A stretch of DNA of 64,000 bases from Streptomyces scopuliridis RB72 (GTDB lineage: Bacteria; Actinomycetota; Actinomycetes; Streptomycetales; Streptomycetaceae). How positions within the stretch are numbered: position 1 is the first letter of the stretch; every line of letters begins with the position of its first letter. This document shows, in pieces, positions 43,491 to 52,085 of this stretch. Under the pieces are notes generated by a model. The model saw only the letters and a list, made by a program, of their open reading frames with translations, made no database searches and was not told where the DNA came from. The stretch spans positions 496,001 to 560,000 of the forward strand of contig NZ_JOEI01000005.1 of assembly GCF_000718095.1 (NCBI RefSeq). Reading direction: 5' to 3'. The position numbers and the translations under genes were made by a program.

Positions 43491-44879
43491 ATGTCAGCAA
43501 CACGGCGTCAGATCCTCGCCCGCACCGGCGCCATCGCCGCGGGTATCACCTTCAGCGGAGCCGTCTCCGAGCTCTTCTCCGGCACCGCCGCCGCCCAGGG
43601 ACTCGGCCGCCGCGGCTACGGTCCGCTGGTCACCGACCCGGACGGCCTGCTCGATCTTCCCCGGGGGTTCCGCTACAAGGTCCTCTCCAGGGAGGGCGAT
43701 CCGCTGCGCTCCGGCGAGGGCCGGGTCCCCAGCAACCACGACGGCATGGCCGCCCTCCCGGGCCGCCGGGGCCGCGTACACCTGGTCCGCAACCACGAGA
43801 ACCGCGCCACCGCCCCGATCCCCGTCCCCGCCGTGCCCGGCCTCACCTACGACCCGATGGGCAAGGGCGGCTGTACGGCGCTGGAGCTGGACGGCCGCAA
43901 CAACGTACTCGGCGAACGCGTCGCCATCGCCGGAACCGCCGTCAACTGCGCGGGCGGCCCCACCCCTTGGGGCACCTGGCTCACCTGCGAGGAGACCGAG
44001 GACAGAGCCGGCACCAACGGCTACACCAAGGACCACGGCTTCATCTTCGAGGTCGACGGCGCCGATCCGCGCCGTACCGGCGCCGTACCGCTGACCGCCA
44101 TGGGCCGCTTCCAGCACGAGGCGATCGCGATCGATCCCGGCACGGGCATCGTGTACGAGACGGAGGACGCGTTCGACCGTCCGTTCGGGCTCTTCTACCG
44201 TTTCCTGCCCCAGAAGCCGCACGGCGGGACCGGATCACTGCGCGCGGGCGGCGCCCTGGAGGCCATGCGGGTGCCGGGGGTGCCTGATCTGTCGGCCGTC
44301 CAGGAACCGGGCACGTCCTTCGACCGGGTGGAGTGGGTCCCCGTACCCGACCCACTGGCGCGGGAGACCCCGATCCGGCTCCAGGACTTCGGCCCCCGGG
44401 GCATCACCCACGCGCAGAAGCTGGAGGGCTGCTACTGGGGCGAGCGCGCGGTCTACTTCGTGTCGAGCTTCGCGCGCAGCGCGGAGGGCTCGGCGGCGGA
44501 TCACTACGGGCAGGTGTGGAAGTACGAGCCGAAGCGGCGCCGGCTCACGCTGGTGATCGTCTTCGGCCCCGACACCGATATCCAGCTGCCCGGCGAGTCC
44601 CCCGACAACATCTGCCTCGCGCCGAGCGGCGGCCTGATGGTGTGTGAGGACGGCGGGGGCGCCCAGCATGTGTTCGGCGTGACCCGCGGGGGCGAGGTGT
44701 ACGCACTGGCCAGGGGCGCCCAGGCCCTCACATCAGCCGCTGCCGCGGCGGGCGGCACCCCGGAGGAGCCCGAGTGGGGCGAGTTCGCGGGCGTCACCTT
44801 CTCGCCGGACGGCGCGACGATGTACGTGAACTGCTATACGCCGGGGACCACGTTCGCGGTGACCGGCCCCTGGGAGTAG
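43491..44879 (+). CDS. PhoX-type (DUF839) secreted phosphatase-like protein
   Basis: 462 aa. A twin-arginine-type N-terminus (MSATRRQILARTGAIAAGITFSGAV, cleavage near AAAQG) suggests Tat export. The PhoX/DUF839 propeller follows, with the motifs VPSNHDGMAA, LVRNHEN, GTWLTCEE, GRFQHEAIAIDP, ESPDNICLAPSGGL and EFAGVTFSPDGATMYVNC. PhoX enzymes hydrolyse phosphate monoesters with Fe/Ca; the ligand Glu and Asn positions appear to be present. AGGGAGTTGCCTC precedes the ATG. It is followed by ppk2, a second phosphate gene. Confidence 0.9.
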   Translation: MSATRRQILARTGAIAAGITFSGAVSELFSGTAAAQGLGRRGYGPLVTDPDGLLDLPRGFRYKVLSREGDPLRSGEGRVPSNHDGMAALPGRRGRVHLVRNHENRATAPIPVPAVPGLTYDPMGKGGCTALELDGRNNVLGERVAIAGTAVNCAGGPTPWGTWLTCEETEDRAGTNGYTKDHGFIFEVDGADPRRTGAVPLTAMGRFQHEAIAIDPGTGIVYETEDAFDRPFGLFYRFLPQKPHGGTGSLRAGGALEAMRVPGVPDLSAVQEPGTSFDRVEWVPVPDPLARETPIRLQDFGPRGITHAQKLEGCYWGERAVYFVSSFARSAEGSAADHYGQVWKYEPKRRRLTLVIVFGPDTDIQLPGESPDNICLAPSGGLMVCEDGGGAQHVFGVTRGGEVYALARGAQALTSAAAAAGGTPEEPEWGEFAGVTFSPDGATMYVNCYTPGTTFAVTGPWE

Positions 44880-44954
44880 TCCCCGGCGGCGTCAGCGGTC
44901 GCAGAACGCGCCGATCCGACGCACTCTCTAAGGAGCCGACCTAAGGGGTGCGCA

Positions 44955-45839
44955 GTGGCCAAGAAGGACAGGAAAGCCGGAAGGCGGAAACAGCCACCAC
45001 CGGCCCTCCGTGAGCTGCTGCGCATCCCCGAGGGCGAGCCCGTCGACCTCGCTTCGTACGACTCCCGGGCCACCCCGGGCGGCCCGGCGGACAAGGCGGC
45101 GGCGCTCGCGGCCGTCCCTCCGCTGGCGCAACGTCTGGCCGGTCTCCAGGAACGGCTGTACGCGGCCAGCACGGCGGGCGGCGGCCGCCGGGTGCTGCTG
45201 ATCCTCCAGGGCATGGACACCAGTGGCAAGGGCGGCACGATCAAGCATGTGATCGGCCATTTCAACCCGGCGGGCTGCCGGATCAGGGCCTTCAAGACCC
45301 CGACCCCGGAGGAGCGGAGCCACCCCTTCCTGTGGCGCGTCAGACGGGCGCTGCCCGAGCCGGGCGAGATCGGGATCTTCGACCGTTCGCAGTACGAGGA
45401 CGTCCTGATCACCCGCGTACGCGAACTGGTCCCCCGCCGCGATCTGGGCCGCCGCTACGGCCAGATCAACCGCTTCGAACAGGGGCTCGCCGACAACGGC
45501 GTGACGCTCGTGAAGGTCTTCCTCCACCTCGGCCACGAGGAGCAGCGCGACCGTCTCCTGGCCCGGCTCGACAACCCGGACAAGCACTGGAAGTTCAGCC
45601 CGTCCGATATCGAGGACCGCGCGCTGTGGCCCGCCTACCAGGAGGCCTACGAGCTCGCCCTGCACCGCTGCTCGACGTCGGCGGCCCCCTGGTACCTGGT
45701 CCCCGCGGACCGCAAGTGGTACCGCAACTGGGCGATCAGCACGCTGTTGCTGGAGCATCTGGAGGCGCTGGACCCGGCGTATCCGGAGGCCGACTTCGAC
45801 GTCGAGGAGAGCCGCCGGCTGCTGCTGGCGACGGGCTGA
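44955..45839 (+). CDS. Polyphosphate kinase 2 family protein
   Basis: 294 aa. It has Walker A GMDTSGKGG (86-94), Walker B-type DRSQYEDVL (143-151), a lid region RFEQGLADNGVTLVKVFLH, and KHWKFSPSDIEDRALW, typical of class I PPK2. It uses polyphosphate to phosphorylate nucleoside di- or monophosphates, or the reverse. GTG start 44955; AAGGGG lies just upstream. It stands next to the PhoX-type gene (75-base gap), so the two may act together in phosphate supply. Confidence 0.93.
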   Translation: MAKKDRKAGRRKQPPPALRELLRIPEGEPVDLASYDSRATPGGPADKAAALAAVPPLAQRLAGLQERLYAASTAGGGRRVLLILQGMDTSGKGGTIKHVIGHFNPAGCRIRAFKTPTPEERSHPFLWRVRRALPEPGEIGIFDRSQYEDVLITRVRELVPRRDLGRRYGQINRFEQGLADNGVTLVKVFLHLGHEEQRDRLLARLDNPDKHWKFSPSDIEDRALWPAYQEAYELALHRCSTSAAPWYLVPADRKWYRNWAISTLLLEHLEALDPAYPEADFDVEESRRLLLATG

Positions 45840-45924
45840 TTCCGGGCGTGAGCGTACGGGGCGACTTCGGCCTGGGCGAGTGCCGTGCGACCGTTCCAGG
45901 TGGATCATCATATATTTTCCGTGA

Positions 45925-46782
45925 GTGACCACATATGTACGTATTCTCGCCACCACCACCGCCGCCGTCGCCGTCCTGGGCGCCACCCTCGCCGGTTGCG
46001 CGGACGGCGCCGGCAAGGCCGTGACCTCCGGCTCCTCCGCCGCGCGCGCCGCCGCGACGTCCAGTCCCGGGGCAGTGAAGGGGCCGCCGACCCTGGCCCC
46101 CGGCCCCGGCGGGCTGACCCCGGTCTTCAAGCGCGGGAACCCGGCCGCCGGCAAGACCGTGGCGCTCACCTTCGACGCCGATATGACGGCGGATCAGGGC
46201 ACGCGCGCGGCGCGCGGCGAGCGGTTCGACAACCCTTCGCTGATCGCCCTGCTGCGCCGGCTGGAGGTGCCCTCGACGGTCTTCATGACGGGCCGCTGGG
46301 CCGAGGAGTACCCGACGCAGGCGAAGGCGATCGGCGAGGACCCGCTCTTCGAGATCGCCAACCACTCCTACAGCCACTACGCCTTCACGGCCGACTGCTA
46401 CGGGTTGCCACGGGTCGGCGAGACCAAGATGAACGAGGACGTGCAGCGGGCCTTCACCGCGTTCGACGAGGCCGGGGCGCGCAATGTGGTGCCGTACTTC
46501 CGCTTCCCCGGCGGCTGCTACGACGACGCGGCGCTCCGGGCTCTGGCGCCCTCGAAGGTGACCGCGGTCCAGTGGGACGTCGTGAGCGGCGACGCCTTCG
46601 CCACGGACGCGGAGGCGGTCGCGCAGCAGGTGCTGGAGGGCGTGAAGCCCGGGTCGCTGGTGGTGATGCACTGCACGCGCAGCGCGGCGCCGGTGACGGA
46701 GGACGCCGTACAGCAGATCGTCCCCGAGCTGCGGAAGCAGGGCTACCGGTTCGTCAAGGTCTCGGAGCTGATGAGCCACTGA
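45925..46782 (+). CDS. Polysaccharide deacetylase (CE4) lipoprotein
   Basis: 285-aa lipoprotein: LAGC lipobox with C25, then a Pro/Ser linker. The NodB domain begins ALTFDADMT (D84, D86) and has the metal pair H147-SYS-H151 (ANHSYSH) plus RFPGGCYDD. It probably deacetylates peptidoglycan or chitin-type sugars outside the cell. The start is GTG 45925. An A/T-rich CATATATTTTCC about 10 bases upstream may be the -10 region. Confidence 0.92.
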   Translation: MTTYVRILATTTAAVAVLGATLAGCADGAGKAVTSGSSAARAAATSSPGAVKGPPTLAPGPGGLTPVFKRGNPAAGKTVALTFDADMTADQGTRAARGERFDNPSLIALLRRLEVPSTVFMTGRWAEEYPTQAKAIGEDPLFEIANHSYSHYAFTADCYGLPRVGETKMNEDVQRAFTAFDEAGARNVVPYFRFPGGCYDDAALRALAPSKVTAVQWDVVSGDAFATDAEAVAQQVLEGVKPGSLVVMHCTRSAAPVTEDAVQQIVPELRKQGYRFVKVSELMSH

Positions 46783-46815
46783 CCGGGCGCGGCCCGAGGG
46801 GCGGCGGGACGGCGG

Positions 46816-46986
46816 TCAGCCCGAGCACGCCGTCCGCTGGGCCTCCTGCCACTCGCAGACGGGACAGAGCGTCGCTCCCTTGACCGTCTCCGGGTACTCG
46901 GTCGGTTCCGCGCACAGCACGCAGTCCGCGTACGCGACCCCGTCCGCCGCCTCTTCCCCTGCTTCTTCCACCGCTTCGTCCGCCAT
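46816..46986 (-). CDS. Small Cys-pair protein (56 aa)
   Basis: Complete 56-aa ORF with an acidic N-terminus (MADEAVEEAGEEAADG) and two CxxC pairs, CVLC and CPVC, 15-16 residues apart, so a Zn-ribbon is likely. ATG 46986 precedes; the AIM24 gene upstream is on the same strand, 23 bases away. Conserved small proteins of this type exist in actinobacteria, but the function is unknown. Confidence 0.75.
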   Translation of the reverse strand: MADEAVEEAGEEAADGVAYADCVLCAEPTEYPETVKGATLCPVCEWQEAQRTACSG

Positions 46987-47009
46987 ACCGCGAGCGTACT
47001 CAGCCCCGG

Positions 47010-47687
47010 TCAGTGCGCGGCGGCCTTCTGCGGGGTGGCCTCGCTCGGCCGGACGATGACGAAGCCGTCGCCCTGGAGCATCAGCTGGACGGCCTCGCCC
47101 GAGCCACCACGGATCATCGAGCCGACGGACTGCGAGCGGTGCAGCGAGGTGGAGAGCTGCGCGCTCCATCCGACGACCGCGTCGGTGTCGACGTACACCG
47201 GGGCCTGGCCCGTGACGGGGATCACTATGGGGTTGCCCTCGCATATGACGCCGAGCTTCCCGTAGCCGGTGAAGAGGCTGTTGAAGAGCCCGCCGCCGGT
47301 CATCCCGGCGCCCTTCACCGTCTTGATCTCGTACGAGAGCGTCGGGTCGAAACAGAGCACATTGCGGCCGTTGATGGTGAGCGCGTCGCCCTGCTCGATA
47401 TCGACGATGAAGCAGTTGGCGGCCTCCTGCGCGAACCACGCCTCGCCCTGGCCCTTGACGCTCATCAGCGGCAGGCCCTCGCCCGTGACGGCCCGCTTGA
47501 GCAGTCCCCCTATGCCCTGGCCCTTGCGTTCGAACTGGAGGCTGCCGCGGAAGGCGATCATGGATCCCTGCCGTGCGTACATCTCGCCTTGGACGGCGTA
47601 CTTGATCGATTTGGTGTTCTGCAGCGTCATCCCGGGGGCGGCGGCCGGCTGCGCCAGGTACTCGGCGGAAAAGAGATCGCTCTTCAT
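47010..47687 (-). CDS. AIM24 family protein
   Basis: 225 aa, beta-rich AIM24/DUF124 fold (MTLQNTKSIKYAVQGEMYARQGSMIAFRGSLQFERKG; GQGEAWFAQEAANCFIVDIEQGDALTINGRNVLCFD; GGLFNSLFTGYGKLGVICEGNPIVI). Bacterial members are of unknown role and some bind ligands at the membrane. Start ATG 47687 is chosen because GGGTGAG lies about 10 bases upstream; ATG 47696 is possible. Confidence 0.9.
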   Translation of the reverse strand: MKSDLFSAEYLAQPAAAPGMTLQNTKSIKYAVQGEMYARQGSMIAFRGSLQFERKGQGIGGLLKRAVTGEGLPLMSVKGQGEAWFAQEAANCFIVDIEQGDALTINGRNVLCFDPTLSYEIKTVKGAGMTGGGLFNSLFTGYGKLGVICEGNPIVIPVTGQAPVYVDTDAVVGWSAQLSTSLHRSQSVGSMIRGGSGEAVQLMLQGDGFVIVRPSEATPQKAAAH

Positions 47688-47774
47688 GCCGTGCATACTC
47701 ACCCGGACGCACCCATTCCGCCAAGAAAGGTTTGCCCAAGAAAGCAGGACCGGGGCTGCTGGCAGACTGGACCC

Positions 47775-48512
47775 GTGAGCAGTGACATCAGCGACCGCAG
47801 TGACCGCGTGCCCGACGGGACCTCCCGCGACGAGGCTCCCCAGTTCGTACTGCCGCTGGTGGTCCGGATCGAGAAGGCCGCGCCGCCCGCCCGTACCGAC
47901 GCCCTGGAGACGGCCGCCCGCGCGGTGCTCGTGATGCTCTCCGACGAGCGGTCGGTGGGCGAGGGCGAGTGGGCGCGGGCCATGCGGGACTGGCAGGACG
48001 CCCGGATCCGCAAGGTGGTACGGAGGGCGCGCGGCGCGGAGTGGCGCCGCGCCTCCGCGCTCCCCGGGCTCACGGTCCTGGGCGCGGGGCCCACGACGGA
48101 GACGGCGTCCACCGCCGAGGTACGCGTCTTCCCGCCCGTCCCGCTCGACGGCTGGCCCAAGGAGCTGGCCAAGCTCCAGGTCTCCGGCACCGAACTGGAC
48201 GACGCCGAGCCGCCGCCCGCACCGGACCCGGCGCTGCCCGTGCTCTGGATCGCTCCCGGCCTGGACATGTCGGCGGGCAAGGCGATGGCCCAGGCCGGGC
48301 ACGGCGCCCAACTCGCCTGGTGGGAGCTGTCGGAGACGGAGCGCAAGGCCTGGCGCGAGGCCGGCTTCCCGCTCGCCGTCCGTACCCCCGACGCGGGGCG
48401 CTGGCGCGAACTCACCGCCAGTGGACTGCCGGTGGTCCGTGATGCCGGATTCACGGAGATCGCGCCCGGCTCCTGCACCGTGGTCGCTGATCATCCGGCG
48501 CTGCGGAGCTGA
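47775..48512 (+). CDS. PTH2-type peptidyl-tRNA hydrolase-like protein
   Basis: 245 aa. The C-terminal half (LWIAPGLDMSAGKAMAQAGHGAQLAWWELSETERKAWREAGFPLAVRTPDAG ... VVRDAGFTEIAPGSCTVVA) is the PTH2 fold that releases peptides from peptidyl-tRNA; the N-terminal 120 residues are an actinobacterial addition of alpha/beta type. Catalytic activity is not assured. GTG 47775 has no ribosome site, which suggests a leaderless message. Confidence 0.85.
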   Translation: MSSDISDRSDRVPDGTSRDEAPQFVLPLVVRIEKAAPPARTDALETAARAVLVMLSDERSVGEGEWARAMRDWQDARIRKVVRRARGAEWRRASALPGLTVLGAGPTTETASTAEVRVFPPVPLDGWPKELAKLQVSGTELDDAEPPPAPDPALPVLWIAPGLDMSAGKAMAQAGHGAQLAWWELSETERKAWREAGFPLAVRTPDAGRWRELTASGLPVVRDAGFTEIAPGSCTVVADHPALRS

Positions 48513-48622
48513 ACACTCCGGCCGGGCCGTACGTATCTCCCGGTACCGCGAAGCGGGTTGAACAGCCGGTCAGGCCGGCGGTGGGTTCAGCGGTGTCGGA
48601 ATTCGGTTCGGGAGGCAGCACA

Positions 48623-49405
48623 TTGTTGCGACGCATCAACGGTACGGCGCTCATCATCGCGGCACTGGTCGTCACGGTCGGGGCCCTGGCCTTCCCCGTC
48701 TGGTCGTACGCCGACCGCTCCGGCACTGGTCAGGCGAACCTCAACGCGTCCAGTGTGGCCACCCAGTGGGGCCCGCTCTCCGCGACCGACCGCGATCTCC
48801 TGGTGAAGGTGCGGCTGGCGGGGCTCTGGGAGCTGCCGGCCGGGCAGCAGGCCATCGAGCGCGCACCCAGCCAGGCGATCAAGGAGTGCGGTGACCATCT
48901 GGTCGTCGGCCACACCGATCTCGACAAGCGGGCCCGCGATGTCGCGGCGAAGCTCGGGGTCGAGCTGCCGAACCAGCCGAACGAGCAGCAGCAGGGCTGG
49001 CTCAGGGAGTTGTCGGCGGCCACCGGCCAGGAGTACGAGCAGAAGTTCGCCAATCTGCTGCGCAATGCCCACGGCAAGGTCTTCGCGCTGATCGCGCAGG
49101 TCCGGCACACCACCAGGAACACGCTGATACGGCAGCTGGCGAGCGACGCCAACCAGACCGTCCTGGACCACATCACGATGCTGGAGGCCACCGGCATGGT
49201 CGACTTCGACGCGCTCGCCAACGAGGCGGCGGGCACCACGACGGCCAGCCCGACCGGACCGCCGCCCCCGAACGGGAATCTGCCGCCCGCGCCGGACGCC
49301 CTGGCGCCCAGCGGCAATGACACCTTCACCTCCCGGCCCTCCACCCAGCCGGGCGCCCCGACGGCGATCAACACCGACCGGCCGGCGCCGGGGACCGACC
49401 CGTAG
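48623..49405 (+). CDS. DUF4142 (ferritin-like) secreted protein
   Basis: About 260 aa. The start is TTG 48623 or 48626 (GGGAGG lies 8-10 bases upstream); GTG 48593 is less likely. A signal/membrane segment (LRRINGTALIIAALVVTVGALAFPVW) is followed by a helical DUF4142 domain (LSATDRDLLVKVRLAGLWELPAGQQAIERAPSQAIKECGDHLVVGHTDLDKRARDVAAKLG). The Pro/Thr-rich tail (from about 205) is disordered. Function is unknown. Confidence 0.85.
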   Translation: MLRRINGTALIIAALVVTVGALAFPVWSYADRSGTGQANLNASSVATQWGPLSATDRDLLVKVRLAGLWELPAGQQAIERAPSQAIKECGDHLVVGHTDLDKRARDVAAKLGVELPNQPNEQQQGWLRELSAATGQEYEQKFANLLRNAHGKVFALIAQVRHTTRNTLIRQLASDANQTVLDHITMLEATGMVDFDALANEAAGTTTASPTGPPPPNGNLPPAPDALAPSGNDTFTSRPSTQPGAPTAINTDRPAPGTDP

Positions 49406-49574
49406 AAACCCGTCCCCGGCGTTCCGTCCCGTACGCGCCGGCGCCGCCGTGGAACCTCAAATCATCCTCTGAACGTCCCCCTCTGCGGATTCACCGGCGC
49501 GCCGCGGGGTCATCACCTCTGCACCGCGCCCGTCGCGGACAGGGGAACACCTCGGACACCGAGGAGGGGGAGCC

Positions 49575-50891
49575 ATGAACGACACACCACAGCTGGGGAT
49601 CGGCATCGGCTGGCGCCCGGAGATCGCGGACACGGTCGAGGCGCTGTCCGGTGTCGACTGGGTCGAGGCCGTCGCGGAGAATCTCTGCCCCGGCCATCTG
49701 CCCGACTCGCTGGTACGGCTGCGGGAGCGCGGCGTGACCGTCGTACCGCACGGGGTCTCGCTCGGCCTCGGCGGAGCGGACCGTCCGGACGCGCGGCGGC
49801 TCGCGGATCTCGCGGAGCGCGCCGAGGCCCTCGGCTCCCCTCTGGTCACCGAACACATCGCGTTCGTACGGGCCGGCGGGGCGCTGACCGCGTCCCCCGT
49901 CCTGGAAGCCGGTCATCTGCTGCCGGTCCCGCGCACCCGGGACGCCCTGCGCGTGCTCTGCGAGAACATACGCATCGCCCAGGACTCGCTGCCCGTGCCG
50001 CTCGCCGTGGAGAACATCGCCGCGCTGATCCGCTGGCCGGACGAGGAGATGAGCGAGGGTCAGTTCCTCGCGGAGCTGGTCGGGCGCACGGGCGTGCGGC
50101 TGCTGATCGATGTCGCCAATCTGCACACCAACCAGGTGAACCGGGGCGAGGACCCGGCGAAGGCCCTGGACGAACTGCCGGTCGAGGCCATCGCGTACGT
50201 CCATGTCGCGGGCGGGACCGAGCGCGACGGTGTCTGGCACGACACCCACGCGCACCCGGTCACCGCGCCGGTGCTGGACATACTGGCCGAGCTGCGCGCC
50301 CGGGTCGCCCCGCCGGGCGTCCTGCTGGAACGGGACGACGACTTCCCGCCCGCCGCCGAGCTGGCCGGTGAACTCACCACGATCCGGGAGACGATCACGG
50401 CCGCGGCGGCCGTCGCGTCTCCACGCCCGCGGAAGGGGGCGGGGGCAAGGGGTGCGGAAGAGCGCGAGGCGGGCGACACCGACGCCGCCCGCGGCCGGCT
50501 CGCGCTGAGCGAGGCCGCCCTGCTCTCCTCGCTGGTCGCCGGTACGCCCGTACCCGAGGGGTTCGATCCGCGGCGGCTGCGGGTCCAGAGCCGCGCCCTC
50601 GCCGCCAAGCGCGCCGGGGTCGTGGCCAAGGTCGCCCCCGAGCTGCCGGAGATCCTCGGCGAGGGCTTCCGCCCGGCGTTCCTGGCGTACGCCGCGCACA
50701 CACCCATGCGCGCCGGATACCGCCGTGACGCGCTCGACTTCGCCGAGAGTCTGCTGATCGAGGGGCGCCCCGAGGACTCCGCCGCCCGGCGGCGGCTGAC
50801 TCTCTGGTGGCGTGAGCGGGCCGCCTCGCGACCGCCGCGCCGGGCGACCCGTCTCATCCGCGTGGCCCGTGCCGCGCTCGTGGGGAGGTGA
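49575..50891 (+). CDS. MNIO (DUF692) family protein fused to a C-terminal helical domain
   Basis: 438 aa. Residues 1-275 are a DUF692 barrel opening with [13 protein letters not shown]. Candidate iron ligands are H59 (VPHG), E93-H94 (TEH), E146-N147 (VENI), D179, N182, H184 (DVANLH), H210, D223/H225/H227 (WHDTHAH) and E252 (LLERDDD), all intact. MNIO enzymes use two or three irons and O2 to modify cysteines in peptides (MbnB, TglH, ChrH). The C-terminal part from about 308 resembles a fused helper domain; that is inference. GGAGGGGGA precedes the ATG. The next gene begins 6 bases after the stop and encodes a membrane protein with a Cys-rich tail. Confidence 0.9.
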   Translation: MNDTPQLGIGIGWRPEIADTVEALSGVDWVEAVAENLCPGHLPDSLVRLRERGVTVVPHGVSLGLGGADRPDARRLADLAERAEALGSPLVTEHIAFVRAGGALTASPVLEAGHLLPVPRTRDALRVLCENIRIAQDSLPVPLAVENIAALIRWPDEEMSEGQFLAELVGRTGVRLLIDVANLHTNQVNRGEDPAKALDELPVEAIAYVHVAGGTERDGVWHDTHAHPVTAPVLDILAELRARVAPPGVLLERDDDFPPAAELAGELTTIRETITAAAAVASPRPRKGAGARGAEEREAGDTDAARGRLALSEAALLSSLVAGTPVPEGFDPRRLRVQSRALAAKRAGVVAKVAPELPEILGEGFRPAFLAYAAHTPMRAGYRRDALDFAESLLIEGRPEDSAARRRLTLWWRERAASRPPRRATRLIRVARAALVGR

Positions 50892-50897
50892 GGGACG

Positions 50898-51890
50898 GTG
50901 ACGGCCTTCCTTCTCAGCGCGGTCCCTCTCGCGGTGGCCGTCTCCTCCGTCCTGCTGATCACGGGGGTGGTCCGGTCGCGCGGCGGGGTGACGGGCACGC
51001 CCGCCGTCCATGACGTGTGGGAGGCGGCGTTCCTCGGCGGCGGTCCCGGCAGGGTCGTGGACGCGGCGCTCGCCGGGATGCGGGAGGACGGCCGAGTGGC
51101 CATCGGCGGCCCCGGCATCGTCGCCGTACTCCAGCCGACCGCCCGTCACCCGGTGGAGCGGGCCGTGCTCCAGGAACACGCCATGGCGCCCAGCGGCGCT
51201 CTGCACGCGCTCCGCCTCGCGGTGATGCGCGCCCCGGCCGTACAGCAGGTGGGCGACGCGCTCGCGGCGCGCGGGCTGGTGGTGCCCCGCGCGCGGACGC
51301 GGCCGTGGCGGACGTGGGGCGTCACCCAGGGGGTGCTCTGCTTCGTGGCCCTGCCCGTGTCGTTCATCGCGGGCGCGCTGGCGACCTTCGGATCCCCGGG
51401 GTCCGGTCCCGGCGGGATGTGGGCGTTCTCCCTGCTGCCGGTCCTGTTCGGGGGCGCGATCGCGGGGTTCGTCTGCGCGGCGTTCGCCGGGCGGCGGATC
51501 ACCGGAGCGGGGCGGCGGGCGCTGCGCGACTTCGTCGCCGGGCTCGCGTACACCGGCGCCTCGGCGGCGCACCAGGTCGCGGCGCACGGGGTGGCGGGGG
51601 TGCCGGACCCGGAGCTGCGGGGGCAGTTGCGCACCGCCGCGCGGATGCGGCCGGGGCGTGACTTCGCACCGGCGGCGCATATGTCCGCCGCCGTGGTGGC
51701 CTGGTGCTCCGGCGCGGAGCCCGGCTCGGGGAGTGGATGCGGCGGTTCGGGGTCGGGCTGTGGCGCGAGCTCCTGCGGAGGCGGAGGTTCCAGCGCTTCC
51801 AGCGGTTCCGGCGGGGACGGGGGCGGCGGGGGCGGCAGCAGTTGCGGTGGAGGCGGTGGAGGCGGCTGTGGGGGCGGCGGGGGCACGTAA
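50898..51890 (+). CDS. TIGR04222-type membrane protein with Cys/Gly/Ser-rich tail
   Basis: 330-aa membrane protein. It has an N-terminal hydrophobic segment (LLSAVPLAVAVSSVLLITGVV), a cytoplasmic region with winged-helix-like sequence (residues 37-127), and two membrane segments (about 142-166 and 174-196). From about residue 271 the tail is Gly/Ser-rich, with Cys at 270, 281, 288, 293, 316 and 324 and nothing hydrophobic. TIGR04222 proteins commonly end in such tails. Coupled to the MNIO gene (6-base gap, GAGGTGAGGGACG upstream of GTG 50898). The tail is the likely substrate of the enzyme; that is inference. Confidence 0.85.
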   Translation: MTAFLLSAVPLAVAVSSVLLITGVVRSRGGVTGTPAVHDVWEAAFLGGGPGRVVDAALAGMREDGRVAIGGPGIVAVLQPTARHPVERAVLQEHAMAPSGALHALRLAVMRAPAVQQVGDALAARGLVVPRARTRPWRTWGVTQGVLCFVALPVSFIAGALATFGSPGSGPGGMWAFSLLPVLFGGAIAGFVCAAFAGRRITGAGRRALRDFVAGLAYTGASAAHQVAAHGVAGVPDPELRGQLRTAARMRPGRDFAPAAHMSAAVVAWCSGAEPGSGSGCGGSGSGCGASSCGGGGSSASSGSGGDGGGGGGSSCGGGGGGGCGGGGGT

Positions 51891-51931
51891 GGACCGGGGT
51901 TCCCAAGGATCCGGCCGGGCACATCCCGTAC

Positions 51932-51970
51932 CGTACGGCCACCCCTCAGACCCTTCGGAGTGGCCGTACG
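51932..51970 (+). terminator. Hairpin terminator after the MNIO/TIGR04222 unit
   Basis: Perfect 11-bp stem (CGTACGGCCAC at 51932-51942 with GTGGCCGTACG at 51960-51970), 17-base loop, 42 bases after the stop. It separates the two-gene unit from the peptidase. Confidence 0.65.
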
Positions 51971-52085
51971 ACGCATCGGGGTCATTGCGACCGACACCGC
52001 GCACGGATGCTTGTCCGGCCCCGCCGCTCTGCCGACCCTCTGTCTGCGGATCATCCTCCGGTCCGTACGCACCGAAGGGAAAGCG

